Under the pieces are notes generated by a model. That model was given only the letters and a program-made list of their open reading frames with translations. It did not search any database and was not told where the DNA came from. Of a DNA stretch of 41,414 nucleotides, positions 33,031-41,261 are shown in pieces. The stretch is from Saprospiraceae bacterium (lineage in GTDB: Bacteria > Bacteroidota > Bacteroidia > Chitinophagales > Saprospiraceae): the NCBI GenBank assembly GCA_019187225.1, contig JABAQQ010000003.1, positions 1 to 41,414 on the forward strand, written 5' to 3'. Made by a program: the position numbers and the translations under genes. The stretch's first letter is position 1. Each line of letters begins with the position of its first letter.

Positions 33031-33792
33031 ATGACGCTGCTCGACGCTTACGATCTGTACAACATTCTTTTTCTCGACATCGAAACCGTGCCCGGGAGGC
33101 CGGACTTTGAAGAACTCAGTGAAGAGATGCAGGAGCTTTGGGGCATAAAAAGCCGCTCCATCCTGCGCAAACCTGCCACGGAGGAGGTCGAATACGACGA
33201 AATGGCCGCTACCTATCGCGACCGGGCGGGCATTTATTCGGAATTCGGCAAGATCATTTGCATTTCCGTGGGTATCCTTGCCCGGCACCCGGAAAACAAC
33301 GAACCCCTGCTGCGCCTCAAATCGTTTACCAACCATGTAGAGGCGGCATTGCTCGATGATTTCTGCGATCTGCTCAACAAACGGTTCAACAATCCGGACA
33401 AATTTGCCCTGTGCGGCCATAATATAAGGGAGTTCGATATTCCTTATATCTGCCGCCGCATCCTGCTCAACCAGTTGCCATTCCCGCGCATGCTCGATAT
33501 CGCGGGCAAAAAGCCCTGGGAAACGAAGCATTTCCTCGATACCATGGAATTGTGGAAGTTCGGCGACATTAAAAACTATACGTCGCTGCGACTGCTGGCG
33601 GCCATTTTCGATTTCCCCTCACCGAAAGACGACATGGATGGTTCCGACGTAGCCGGAGTGTATTGGGAAGACCGGGACCTCGACCGCATCGCCACGTATT
33701 GCGAAAAAGACGTTCTGGCAACTGTGCAATTGTTTTTGAAAATGAAAAGGTTGCCGATACTGAAAGAAGAGCAGGTGGTGGTAGTCAGATAA
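33031..33792 (+). CDS. PolB-like 3'-5' exonuclease (DEDD superfamily)
   Basis: A 253-residue protein of the predicted 3'-5' exonuclease related to the exonuclease domain of family B DNA polymerases. LFLDIETVPG near residues 14-23 holds the Exo I Asp and Glu, GHNIREFDIPYI the Exo II Asp and YCEKDVLATVQLF the Exo III Tyr/Asp. It should hydrolyse DNA or RNA from the 3' end using two metals, in the cytoplasm; the in vivo role of this stand-alone group is unclear. Its stop lies 21 bases before rpe, so they are probably co-transcribed. Confidence 0.87.
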   Translation: MTLLDAYDLYNILFLDIETVPGRPDFEELSEEMQELWGIKSRSILRKPATEEVEYDEMAATYRDRAGIYSEFGKIICISVGILARHPENNEPLLRLKSFTNHVEAALLDDFCDLLNKRFNNPDKFALCGHNIREFDIPYICRRILLNQLPFPRMLDIAGKKPWETKHFLDTMELWKFGDIKNYTSLRLLAAIFDFPSPKDDMDGSDVAGVYWEDRDLDRIATYCEKDVLATVQLFLKMKRLPILKEEQVVVVR

Positions 33793-33813
33793 TTCCCGAT
33801 ATTTGCGCCCGTT

Positions 33814-34485
33814 ATGAGAAAACACTTGGTTGCTCCCTCCGTTTTAGCCGCCGATTTCGCCCGGCTGGGGGAAGATATTGAATTGGTGAACAACAGCGAA
33901 GCCGACTGGTTTCACCTCGATGTGATGGATGGCCGCTTTGTGCAGAACATTACATTCGGCATGTTCATTGTAGAAGCCATTCACAAACTGGCCCGCAAAC
34001 CGCTCGATGTGCACCTGATGATCGTAGAGCCGGAACGCTACATCGGAGATTTCCGCAAGGCCGGTGCGCATGTCATTACCGTTCACTACGAAGCATGCCC
34101 GCACCTGCACCGCACGATCCACCAGATCAAAGACACCGGAGCCCTGGCAGGCGTGGCCCTCAATCCTCACACACCGGTTCATCTGCTGGAGGACATTATC
34201 GAAGACGTTGATTTGGTATGCCTGATGTCGGTGAATCCCGGCAAGGGCGGCCAAAAATTTATTTACCAAAGCCTGCCGAAAACGCGCAAACTCCGCGAAC
34301 TGATTGATACGCGCAACAGCAAGGCCCTCATCGAAATTGACGGAGGCGTGGGGCTGCACAACGCCGAAGCGCTCCTGCAGGCCGGCGCCGACGTGCTGGT
34401 AGCAGGCAGTAGCGTGTTCGCCGCAGAAGACCCCGTCGCAACGATTCAGGCACTTAAAGCGTTTGAAGCAGTGTTTGATTTTTAG
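33814..34485 (+). CDS. rpe: ribulose-phosphate 3-epimerase
   Basis: A 223-residue (beta/alpha)8 epimerase interconverting ribulose 5-phosphate and xylulose 5-phosphate. APSVLAADFARLGEDIE, DWFHLDVMDGRFVQNITFG and PLDVHLMIVEPERYI carry the metal-binding His and the catalytic Asp; EIDGGVGLHNAEALLQAGAD has the second catalytic Asp. The loop usually read as NPGFGGQ is NPGKGGQ here. It links to the gluconate/pentose phosphate genes at 19331-21832 in function, not position. A dense heptamer repeat begins directly after its stop codon. Confidence 0.95.
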   Translation: MRKHLVAPSVLAADFARLGEDIELVNNSEADWFHLDVMDGRFVQNITFGMFIVEAIHKLARKPLDVHLMIVEPERYIGDFRKAGAHVITVHYEACPHLHRTIHQIKDTGALAGVALNPHTPVHLLEDIIEDVDLVCLMSVNPGKGGQKFIYQSLPKTRKLRELIDTRNSKALIEIDGGVGLHNAEALLQAGADVLVAGSSVFAAEDPVATIQALKAFEAVFDF

Positions 34486-34760
34486 GTGGACGGTGGACGG
34501 TGGACGGTGGACGGTAGACGGTAGACGGTGGACGGTAGAGGGGTAGACGGCGTAGAGTTGACGAACATGATTTTACCCGTCCACCCTCTACCGTCCACCG
34601 TCCACCGTCCACCGTCTACCGTCCACCGTCCACCGTCCACCGTCCACCGTCCACCGTCCACCGTCCACCGTCCACCGTCCACCGTCTACCGTCCACCGTC
34701 CACCGTCTACCGTCCACCGTCCACCGTCTACCGTCCACCGTCCACCGTCCACCGTCCACC
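34486..34760. repeat. CCACCGT heptamer array with a large inverted repeat
   Basis: 34486-34553 is built from GGTGGAC/GGTAGAC units. 34577-34760 holds about 26 copies of the complement (GTCCACC/GTCTACC). The first part and the nearest portion of the second form an imperfect inverted repeat with arms of about 60 bases around a 20-30-base spacer. The array runs right up to the lptF/G ATG at 34761 and starts just after the rpe stop. The unit recurs at 37071-37154. No unique spacers between units, so not CRISPR. Confidence 0.9.
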
Positions 34761-36350
34761 ATGAAAAAAATAGACAAACTGCTGATCACCAGTTTTATCG
34801 GGCCGTTCGCGGTGTCGTTTGGCATCGCATTGTTCGTGTTGATCATGCAGTTTTTGTGGCTGTACATCGACGAGATCGCGGGTAAAGGGGTGAGCATTTT
34901 TATCATGCTCGAACTCATCGGCTACCTTTCCATATCCACTTTCCCCATGGCCCTGCCGATCGCCGTACTGATCGCCTCGGTGATGGTGATGGGTAATCTG
35001 GCGGAGCGCTACGAACTGTCGAGCATGAAATCGGCCGGCGTGCCGCTTATCCGCATCATGCGCGGGCTGATCATTTGGGCCGGGGCGACGGCATTGTTTT
35101 CTTATGTTTGTTCGGACATCATTATACCTTATTCCAATCTGAAATTCAAATCCCGCCTGACCGATATTCGCAAGCAAAAGCCCGCCCTGGCACTCGAAAA
35201 AGGCGTTTTTAATGAAGACTTTCGCCAGTTCGTTATCCGCATCGGCGATAAAGCGCGCGATGGGGAAACCATCAGCGATGTGATGATCGAAGACCAGACC
35301 AATGCGGGCAGGATCAATTTCAACCAGATACTGGCCGACAGCGGTCAGATGTATACCACCGACGACCGGCGCTTTTTTGTAATGAACCTGTTCAACGGGA
35401 CGCAATACCAGGAACCTGCCGCGCAGGGCAGTCACCAGCAAAAGCAAAAATACCCGTTTATCCGCACCAACTTCCAATCGTGGACCAAAGTTTGGGACAT
35501 GAAGGAGTTCGAATTGGTGCGATCCGATGAAGACCGCTACAGCACCAACCGTTCCATGCTGAGCATGAAACAATTGCGCGTGATGATTGATTCTTTAAAT
35601 CGTACCATGGAGAACAACCGGCAGGCCATCGTGGATGATATGATCTTCAACCTCAGGCGGCAGCCGGTGAAAGCCCGGGGTGAGGTCAACAGGGACACCG
35701 TGCAACGAACAGCGCAGAACAATCAGACACGCAGTGCCGGTATCCTGAAAACAGCGAAAAAAAATACGACTGCCGGCAATGAGCCGAAAGAAAAACCGCA
35801 AGGCCCCAAAATCGCCCGGCAGGAATTGACGAAGCCTCTTGCGGAATACGCATTTTTTTACGAGACTTTTAAAGCGGAAGACCGGCCGGTGCTTTTAAGA
35901 GAGGCGGTCAACCGGGCGAAAGCAACCATGACTGCCGTGGAAACCCGCTCCAGCCAGGTGGGAAGCCGTCGCATGGAATGGATAAAAACAGGGTATGAGC
36001 TCTACACCAAATACAGTTTCGCACTGGTATGCTTCGTCTTCCTGTTCATTGGCGCGCCCATGGGGGCGATCATCCGGAAAGGCGGATTCGGTTACCCGAT
36101 CTTAGTGTCCATCATCTTTTTTGTCACGTTCATCATGCTCACCATTTTGTGCCGGAAATTAGCGGAGGCCAATTTCCTGTCGCCGTTTTGGGCGGCCATG
36201 GTGCCCAGTATCGTGCTGATGCCGGTGGGCGCTTACCTGACCCGCAAGGCGATGAACGATTCGCAAATGTTCAGTACCGAGCGGCTCGAACGTTTCGTCC
36301 GGCAGCTGCGCCTCCGTTTTGAAAAACAAAAAAAGGTTCCGGCAGCATGA
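34761..36350 (+). CDS. LptF/LptG-family permease (YjgP/YjgQ)
   Basis: A 529-residue permease of the lipopolysaccharide transport ABC exporter (LptB2FG). Three membrane helices lie in the first 125 residues (FGIALFVLIMQFLWLYI, LSISTFPMALPIAVLIASV), followed by ERYELSSMKSAGVPLIRIMR, the cytoplasmic loop that contacts the LptB ATPase. A periplasmic beta-jellyroll region of about 120 residues comes next, then a charged coiled segment, and three further helices after residue 415. It should help move lipid A-based LPS from the inner membrane. The start is placed directly after a CCACCGT array. Its stop overlaps the PAP2 gene start (ATGA). Confidence 0.9.
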   Translation: MKKIDKLLITSFIGPFAVSFGIALFVLIMQFLWLYIDEIAGKGVSIFIMLELIGYLSISTFPMALPIAVLIASVMVMGNLAERYELSSMKSAGVPLIRIMRGLIIWAGATALFSYVCSDIIIPYSNLKFKSRLTDIRKQKPALALEKGVFNEDFRQFVIRIGDKARDGETISDVMIEDQTNAGRINFNQILADSGQMYTTDDRRFFVMNLFNGTQYQEPAAQGSHQQKQKYPFIRTNFQSWTKVWDMKEFELVRSDEDRYSTNRSMLSMKQLRVMIDSLNRTMENNRQAIVDDMIFNLRRQPVKARGEVNRDTVQRTAQNNQTRSAGILKTAKKNTTAGNEPKEKPQGPKIARQELTKPLAEYAFFYETFKAEDRPVLLREAVNRAKATMTAVETRSSQVGSRRMEWIKTGYELYTKYSFALVCFVFLFIGAPMGAIIRKGGFGYPILVSIIFFVTFIMLTILCRKLAEANFLSPFWAAMVPSIVLMPVGAYLTRKAMNDSQMFSTERLERFVRQLRLRFEKQKKVPAA

Positions 36351-37015
36351 AGAGTATCTGGGACAATGCGTGGTTTATGATTCCGGCACTCTTGTTTTTC
36401 GCTGCGGGACTCATAGTGGTGTACTTTACACCCTATGGCCATGAAATCCTGTTTTTCAATGACATGCGCCGCGAGCCGCTCAATTCTATTTTTCAGGCAC
36501 TCACTTTGCTGGGCGAGGCATATGCCTATATTATTTGCGGTGTGGCGGCGCTTTTCCGGCGTTATCGCTACGCATTGCTGATCGCGCTGGCCGGTCTGGT
36601 CACTTTGCCGACCGTTTATTTCATCAAAGAATCCTTCGGTATTGACCGCCCGATCACTTTTTTCCGGAACCAGGATCTGGGTGAATTAGTGGTGACCGTA
36701 CCCGGCGTGGAATTGAATGTCGGTCAGACGAGTTTTCCTTCGGGCCATACCATGGCAGCCTTCGCATTGTTCAGCGTGGTGACCATGATAACAGGAAAAA
36801 AATATCCGCGCGCGGGGCTACTCTTTGCTTTTCTGGCCATTTTGACCGGCGTTTCGCGGGTGTTCCTCGTGCAACACTTCTTAGCCGATATTCTCGCCGG
36901 AGCGGCCCTCGGGCTTGGAGTGAGCTGGTTGATATGGCAACTCAACAAAACGCCGTTATTCAAAAAAATGCACCACCTCGACGGAAAGCTTACCTTGAAA
37001 AAACTGACGGCATAG
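36347..37015 (+). CDS. PAP2-superfamily membrane phosphatase
   Basis: A 222-residue integral membrane phosphatidic-acid-phosphatase type 2 protein. KESFGIDRP is motif C1 (K-x6-R-P), SFPSGHTMAAFA is C2 (P-S-G-H, with the acid/base His) and SRVFLVQHFLADILAGAALG is C3 (S-R-x5-H-x3-D, with the nucleophilic His). Five to six hydrophobic helices are visible. A lipid phosphatase acting on phosphatidate, undecaprenyl pyrophosphate or lipid A phosphates is expected. The 4-base overlap with the LptF/G gene suggests an envelope-lipid role. Confidence 0.9.
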   Translation: MKSIWDNAWFMIPALLFFAAGLIVVYFTPYGHEILFFNDMRREPLNSIFQALTLLGEAYAYIICGVAALFRRYRYALLIALAGLVTLPTVYFIKESFGIDRPITFFRNQDLGELVVTVPGVELNVGQTSFPSGHTMAAFALFSVVTMITGKKYPRAGLLFAFLAILTGVSRVFLVQHFLADILAGAALGLGVSWLIWQLNKTPLFKKMHHLDGKLTLKKLTA

Positions 37016-37070
37016 GATAGGATGGTTTGAATGGTTTGAAATTGCTGAAGCTCGATTTGAGTACAATTAC

Positions 37071-37154
37071 ACCGTCCACCGCCCACCGTCCACCCGCCTT
37101 CGCCGGGGCTTCGGCGGGTAAACCGTCCACCGTCTACCGTCTACCGTCCACCGC
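37071..37154. repeat. second CCACCGT heptamer array with a GC-rich hairpin
   Basis: Copies of CCACCGT/CTACCGT flank a hairpin ACCCGCC (37092-37098) with GGCGGGT (37113-37119). The right half extends into the 3' end of miaA and supplies its last codons and TAG stop. The hairpin has no T-tract on either side. Confidence 0.85.
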
Positions 37155-38030
37155 ATATAGAATTCTCTCCCAGTCATCCGGGTGAAAAACCTTCCATTCG
37201 CCGTGTTTGCGGAACCATGTCGCCTGCCGTTTGGCGTAGTTGCGCGTGTGTTGTTTGATCTTGTCGATGGCCTCCGCGCGGCTGATCTTGCCATCGAAAA
37301 AATCGAACCATTCCTCATAACCGACCGTACGCAGGGCGGGGCGGTCGCGCCAGGGCAACAAAGCGCGGGCTTCGGCTTCGAGGCCGGCTGCGATCATGGC
37401 ATCCACGCGGGCTTCGATGCGCGCGTACAGTTCGGTGCGCGGCAGTTCGAGTAAAATGTAAACGGGAGTAAAAAACCTCTTTTTTTTGCCGTTCCCGATG
37501 AATCCGGAGTATGGCATGCCGCTTTCCATGCACACCTCCAATGCCCGTCGCAACCGCGCGGGGTTTTGCCGGTCTACCTGCCCGAAATAAACGGGGTCAC
37601 GCCGGGCAAGTTCGGTTTGCAGCCAGGCCAGGCCGCCTTTTCGCCCGCCTTCTTCGACCAGTTTTTTGGTTTCCGGTGAAATATCCGGGAAAGCATCCAA
37701 CCCTTCGCAAACCGCCCGGATGTACAAACCAGAGCCGCCTGCCAGCACGGCGACATCCTTTCCGGCGTATATTTTTTCCAGGATATGGAGCGCTTCCCGC
37801 TCGTAAGCGCCGACGCTGAAATCATCCTTCACGTCGAGCGAATCAATAAAATGGTGGCGGACAGCAGCCAGTTCGGCGGCGGAGGGCTTGGCCGTGCCGA
37901 CATCCATACCACGGTAGAATTGCCGGCTGTCGGCAGACAGTATCTCCGTACCGAAGTGTTGCGCCAGCCGGATGGCTAAGGCGGTTTTGCCCGTAGCCGT
38001 CGCGCCGCCGATGACGATGAGCCGTTTCAC
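37134..38030 (-). CDS. miaA: tRNA dimethylallyltransferase
   Basis: A 298-residue isopentenyltransferase adding a dimethylallyl group to N6 of A37 in tRNAs reading UNN codons. The P-loop GATATGKT is at residues 9-16; LSADSRQFYRGMDVGTAKPS holds the catalytic Asp region, and LAGGSGLYIRAVCEGLD follows. QHTRNYAKRQATWFRKH near the C-terminus is the tRNA-contact signature. Length is typical. The start codon is GTG at 38030. The last five codons and stop (VDGRR then TAG) lie inside the CCACCGT array, so the 3' end has been replaced or extended by repeat DNA. Confidence 0.95.
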   Translation of the reverse strand: MKRLIVIGGATATGKTALAIRLAQHFGTEILSADSRQFYRGMDVGTAKPSAAELAAVRHHFIDSLDVKDDFSVGAYEREALHILEKIYAGKDVAVLAGGSGLYIRAVCEGLDAFPDISPETKKLVEEGGRKGGLAWLQTELARRDPVYFGQVDRQNPARLRRALEVCMESGMPYSGFIGNGKKKRFFTPVYILLELPRTELYARIEARVDAMIAAGLEAEARALLPWRDRPALRTVGYEEWFDFFDGKISRAEAIDKIKQHTRNYAKRQATWFRKHGEWKVFHPDDWERILYAVDGRR

Positions 38031-38114
38031 GGCCGAAAGGTCGCAACTTTTACGGAAGATAAATTTTCACGGTACAATTGACTGAAATCCGTTTTTTTCG
38101 CGGTTTCATTTACC

Positions 38115-39452
38115 ATGCGTCTCGACCTTTTTTACCGAAGTTCAGGAAAAAACTATGTGTGGCTCGAACCGGCCATGCACGTCGCGTTCAGGTTGTTCTT
38201 CCGGAAAATATACGTGCACAACCAGTCTGGCGTTCCACCTTTCAAGCCGGTTCTGATCGCCTCCAACCATCCGACAGCGTTCGTAGATCCCATTTTGTTT
38301 TGCGAATTTTTCGATCCGCCGGTGTACAACATGACACGGGGCGACATTTTTCGCAAACCCCTGTATCGCAAGCTGATGGAAAGTGTGAACATGTTCCCTG
38401 TGTACCGCCACCGCGACGGTTATGCTGAACGCGACCGCAATGAGGAAACGTTCGAATATTGCAGGAACAAGTTGCACGACGGTCACACGATCAATATTTT
38501 CGTGGAGGGCATACATCACCTCGACAAACGGGTACTGACACCGATCCAGAAAGGCATCGCCCGCATCGCATTCGGCGCTTATGAGCGGCACCCGTCCGAC
38601 GAACTTCAAATAGTGCCGGTGGGATGCAACTATATTTACGGTGACCGGCCGCGCGACGAGGTGAAACTCGTGGTGGGTTCGCCCATTTATGTGCGCGATT
38701 ACTGGAAAATGTACCTCGAAAATCCGAACATGGCCATCGCCGGCCTGTGTACGGATATTGAGAAAGAGTTGAGATCAGTCTGTTATCACATCGAAAACGG
38801 CGGCGACGACGCGCTGGCCGAACGCCTGCTCGATCTGTGGAGAAGCGAACATCCGGCGTCGCTGCTTCCCATTGTAGAGTATTCGGGCAACCGGTTTTTC
38901 GGCGAAAAAGCAGTGCTCGACAGGCTGAACGGCCTGGCAACGTACGAAAAGAGCAAATTGCAGGAACAGGTGGATGCCTATTTTTCCGCCGTGGAAAAGG
39001 CGGAATTGACCGACGCGGCACTTTTGCACCCGGAACACGGCAGCATCTCCTGGTCCCTTTTCCTCGCGGCGGGGTTCGCGCCCTTTCTCCTGGGCGGCAT
39101 CCTGAGCTGGCCCGTGCGCCGCCTGGCCAACTTCGCGACGGACAAATTGGTGAAAAAAAGAGAATTCAGCACCAGCATTACGCTGGGGACGGCCTTTTTC
39201 AGCGGCCTGCTGTATTGCGCCCTCTTTCTGATCGCGGGTCTGGTACTGAGCGCGCCGGTACTGATCTCGCTGGCCCTGTTGCTGCCGATCCTGGCCGGTT
39301 TTTTTCTGTTTTACCGGGAAATATGGGCGCGGTGGCGGATGGCGCGAAAGGCGAGGCGGCATCCGAAGCGGGAGGAACTGCTGAGATTGCGCGGCGCCAT
39401 TCCCTTTGTATTAATTGATCAGGCAACTTCCTCCAGCACCACAAAACCCTGA
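38115..39452 (+). CDS. PlsC-like 1-acyl-glycerol-3-phosphate acyltransferase family protein
   Basis: A 445-residue membrane acyltransferase. The catalytic NHPTAFVD (N-H-x5-D) is at 51-58, and the glycerophosphate-binding FVEG at 129-132, where FPEG is usual. VPVGCNYIYGDRPRDE is a third conserved block. The C-terminal half holds a helical region (ENGGDDALAERLLDLWRSE) and two to four membrane helices near 320-410, with an Arg/Lys-rich tail. It should transfer acyl chains to a glycerolipid intermediate at the membrane. It converges on bshC, overlapping it by 34 bases. Confidence 0.85.
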   Translation: MRLDLFYRSSGKNYVWLEPAMHVAFRLFFRKIYVHNQSGVPPFKPVLIASNHPTAFVDPILFCEFFDPPVYNMTRGDIFRKPLYRKLMESVNMFPVYRHRDGYAERDRNEETFEYCRNKLHDGHTINIFVEGIHHLDKRVLTPIQKGIARIAFGAYERHPSDELQIVPVGCNYIYGDRPRDEVKLVVGSPIYVRDYWKMYLENPNMAIAGLCTDIEKELRSVCYHIENGGDDALAERLLDLWRSEHPASLLPIVEYSGNRFFGEKAVLDRLNGLATYEKSKLQEQVDAYFSAVEKAELTDAALLHPEHGSISWSLFLAAGFAPFLLGGILSWPVRRLANFATDKLVKKREFSTSITLGTAFFSGLLYCALFLIAGLVLSAPVLISLALLLPILAGFFLFYREIWARWRMARKARRHPKREELLRLRGAIPFVLIDQATSSSTTKP

Positions 39453-41014
39453 TCGAAAGACGTCAGGTTCGCTTTCAGCGTTTCAATGAAAGCGTCGCCG
39501 TATTTGAGCAGGTAAGGCATAAAATTGTCGTGCCGTTCCTGGAGGCCGCCGCCGGGGAAGAATTTTTCCTTGCCCGTGCGGATCTGGTTGATCGTTACCT
39601 CGTGTTTTTGTTTTTCAGCGCGCACCAGGCGGTTCTCCCATTGTTCCAGGCTGCCTACCGCTTTTACTTCCTCGGCCCGCACGGCTTTTTCCAGCGTAGG
39701 GTCAATGGCCGTCGCTTTGGCGGCGAGGCGATCGAAGATATTTTTCAGATCGCTGGTCTCCGCTTGCAAACTGACCTCCCCCGACGCGTGCTGCTCCACA
39801 TAGGTGCGCACTAAGGCATCCGTATCGCCAAAAAATTCAGCAGCCGTAAAACCGAACTTGTGCAGTTTTTTCACCGCATCGCGGTCGAGCCACATCACCG
39901 AATGGCGCCGCACCAGTGCGGGGAATGCCGTGCCGAAATGCTCGAACAGTGGTTTTCGTTCGAGCCAGTAGGCCAGTTCGCCGCCGCCGCCCACGTAGGC
40001 GAGGTTGGGCAATATCACTTCCTGGTAAAGGGGGCGCAGCACCACGTTGGGGCTGAAACGCTCCGGGTGACTTTCGACTTCCGCGAGGATATCCTTTTCG
40101 GAAAAGGCCAGGTCGGTATTCAAAACTTTATAAGCGCCGTTTTCCAGGACGATCCGCTCGCGCAGTCCGGGCAGCATGTAAAACAGGTTGATCTCTCGCG
40201 GCGTGGCCTGGGTTTTGAACCCCAGCGCATTGAGCCGCTCGCTCGTTTCGGTCACGATGCCGAAACAGGGTCGTTCTTTCAGCTCGACTTTCAGGTAGGG
40301 GAGAAAATGGCGTTTGAGGCGCGCGTCGTTCATATTCAGCACCACCAGTCCATAACGCCCGAACAGGTCGTGGAGCATGGCCTGCGTCGCTTCGGCGATG
40401 GTCGCGCTGTGCGTGTAGCCCCGTTCCACCCGTTGAAAAAGCGCCGAAGCCGCCTCGCTTTCGCCGAGTGTGGACTTCAACTCCGCCAAAACAGAGGTCA
40501 GTCCCGCAGTGCGCATGCTGCCCACTGCGCCTTTTTCTTCCGAGGGCCACACGAGTTTTTTCCCGAACAGGTTTATGGAATTCAACTCCTCCAGGTCGTG
40601 GTCTTCGCTGCCGAGCACGAACACCGGCACGATGCGTTTGCCGGGGTTTCGGGCCTCCACCGCTTCCGCCAGGTTGATGGTCGTCAGGGCTTTGTACAAA
40701 AAATACAGCGGGCCGAGGAACAGGCTCGGCTGGTGGGCGGTAGCGACGGTGAATGTGTTTTTATCCGCCAGCGCAGCAATGTTTGCCGTCACCTGTCTAT
40801 GTTCCGGCAACGGGCGGTATTGTTCTTTCAAAACCTCCGAGAGCATCGCCCGTGGGTATGCTGTTTTTTCCCTTTCGGAAATAATCTCAGAAAACGATTC
40901 CAGTTTTGGTTCGTACCGGTAAAAGGGCCGCAGCCGCGGGTCACCGGTGGCATAAGCAATATCAGTTTTGGACAATTGGGGTACTTTGTCGAAAGGGAGG
41001 AGGGTCTTCAGCAT
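39419..41014 (-). CDS. bshC: bacillithiol biosynthesis cysteine-adding enzyme
   Basis: About 531 residues. LPFDKVPQLSKTDIAYATGD at the N-terminus, FTVATAHQPSLFLGPLYFLY, VFVLGSEDHDLEELNSI and YVGGGGELAYWLERKPLFEH match BshC, which adds cysteine to glucosaminyl-malate in the last step of bacillithiol synthesis. A long coiled-coil region follows (about 420-490). The Glu-Asp-His-Asp segment is the probable metal or active-site feature. ATG at 41014 is chosen as the domain start; the frame is open to 41044. BshA and BshB are not in the window. Confidence 0.95.
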   Translation of the reverse strand: MLKTLLPFDKVPQLSKTDIAYATGDPRLRPFYRYEPKLESFSEIISEREKTAYPRAMLSEVLKEQYRPLPEHRQVTANIAALADKNTFTVATAHQPSLFLGPLYFLYKALTTINLAEAVEARNPGKRIVPVFVLGSEDHDLEELNSINLFGKKLVWPSEEKGAVGSMRTAGLTSVLAELKSTLGESEAASALFQRVERGYTHSATIAEATQAMLHDLFGRYGLVVLNMNDARLKRHFLPYLKVELKERPCFGIVTETSERLNALGFKTQATPREINLFYMLPGLRERIVLENGAYKVLNTDLAFSEKDILAEVESHPERFSPNVVLRPLYQEVILPNLAYVGGGGELAYWLERKPLFEHFGTAFPALVRRHSVMWLDRDAVKKLHKFGFTAAEFFGDTDALVRTYVEQHASGEVSLQAETSDLKNIFDRLAAKATAIDPTLEKAVRAEEVKAVGSLEQWENRLVRAEKQKHEVTINQIRTGKEKFFPGGGLQERHDNFMPYLLKYGDAFIETLKANLTSFDQGFVVLEEVA

Positions 41015-41062
41015 TCTTTGTTTCAGTTCGAGGCAGGGAAACAAGGTTGGGCGCGGATTGTT

Positions 41063-41140
41063 TTAACGCAACAACGTCACATCCCCCCAAATCGCTTCCG
41101 GCTCACCGTCGCAGACGATGTCTATCCGGTAGAGAGGATA
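41063..41140 (-). pseudogene. 3' remnant of a T9SS type B sorting-domain gene
   Basis: A 25-codon minus-strand segment ending in TAA reads YPLYRIDIVCDG, then EPEAIWGDVTLLR. This matches the final strand and tail of CHU_C domains, such as the ending of the intact gene at 23306-25303 (GDVTLVR). Upstream the frame runs into AT-rich sequence with no start codon and no domain similarity, so the rest of the gene is missing. It sits directly upstream of bshC on the same strand. Confidence 0.6.
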
Positions 41141-41220
41141 CTTAACTCTTAGAGCATTTGAATAATTGTTAAATTTTAACAATTTAAAGGTGATTCTATC
41201 CAACTGGTTCCGGAAACATT

Positions 41221-41228
41221 TATCTTTG
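41221..41228 (+). promoter_or_regulatory. -7 promoter box before the right-edge frame
   Basis: TATCTTTG, an exact TAnnTTTG match, lies 33 bases before an ATG at 41262. No clear -33 TTTG is visible at the expected distance. Confidence 0.45.
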
Positions 41229-41261
41229 GAGAAAATTTCATCCTTAACAAAAATTCCGATT

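Noticed and set aside
34486-34760. CRISPR-like appearance of the CCACCGT array
   Set aside because: Units are 7 bases, contiguous and without unique spacers; no cas gene is near.
37092-37119. GC-rich hairpin between PAP2 and miaA genes as a terminator
   Set aside because: The stem is good but no T-tract follows on either strand, and it is embedded in the repeat array.
39860-41152. Long plus-strand open frame (about 430 codons) opposite bshC, and similar long frames opposite the GT4 (3108-4211) and aminotransferase (7026-8075) genes
   Set aside because: These are antisense shadows of clearly recognised proteins in balanced-GC DNA; their translations show no domain character.
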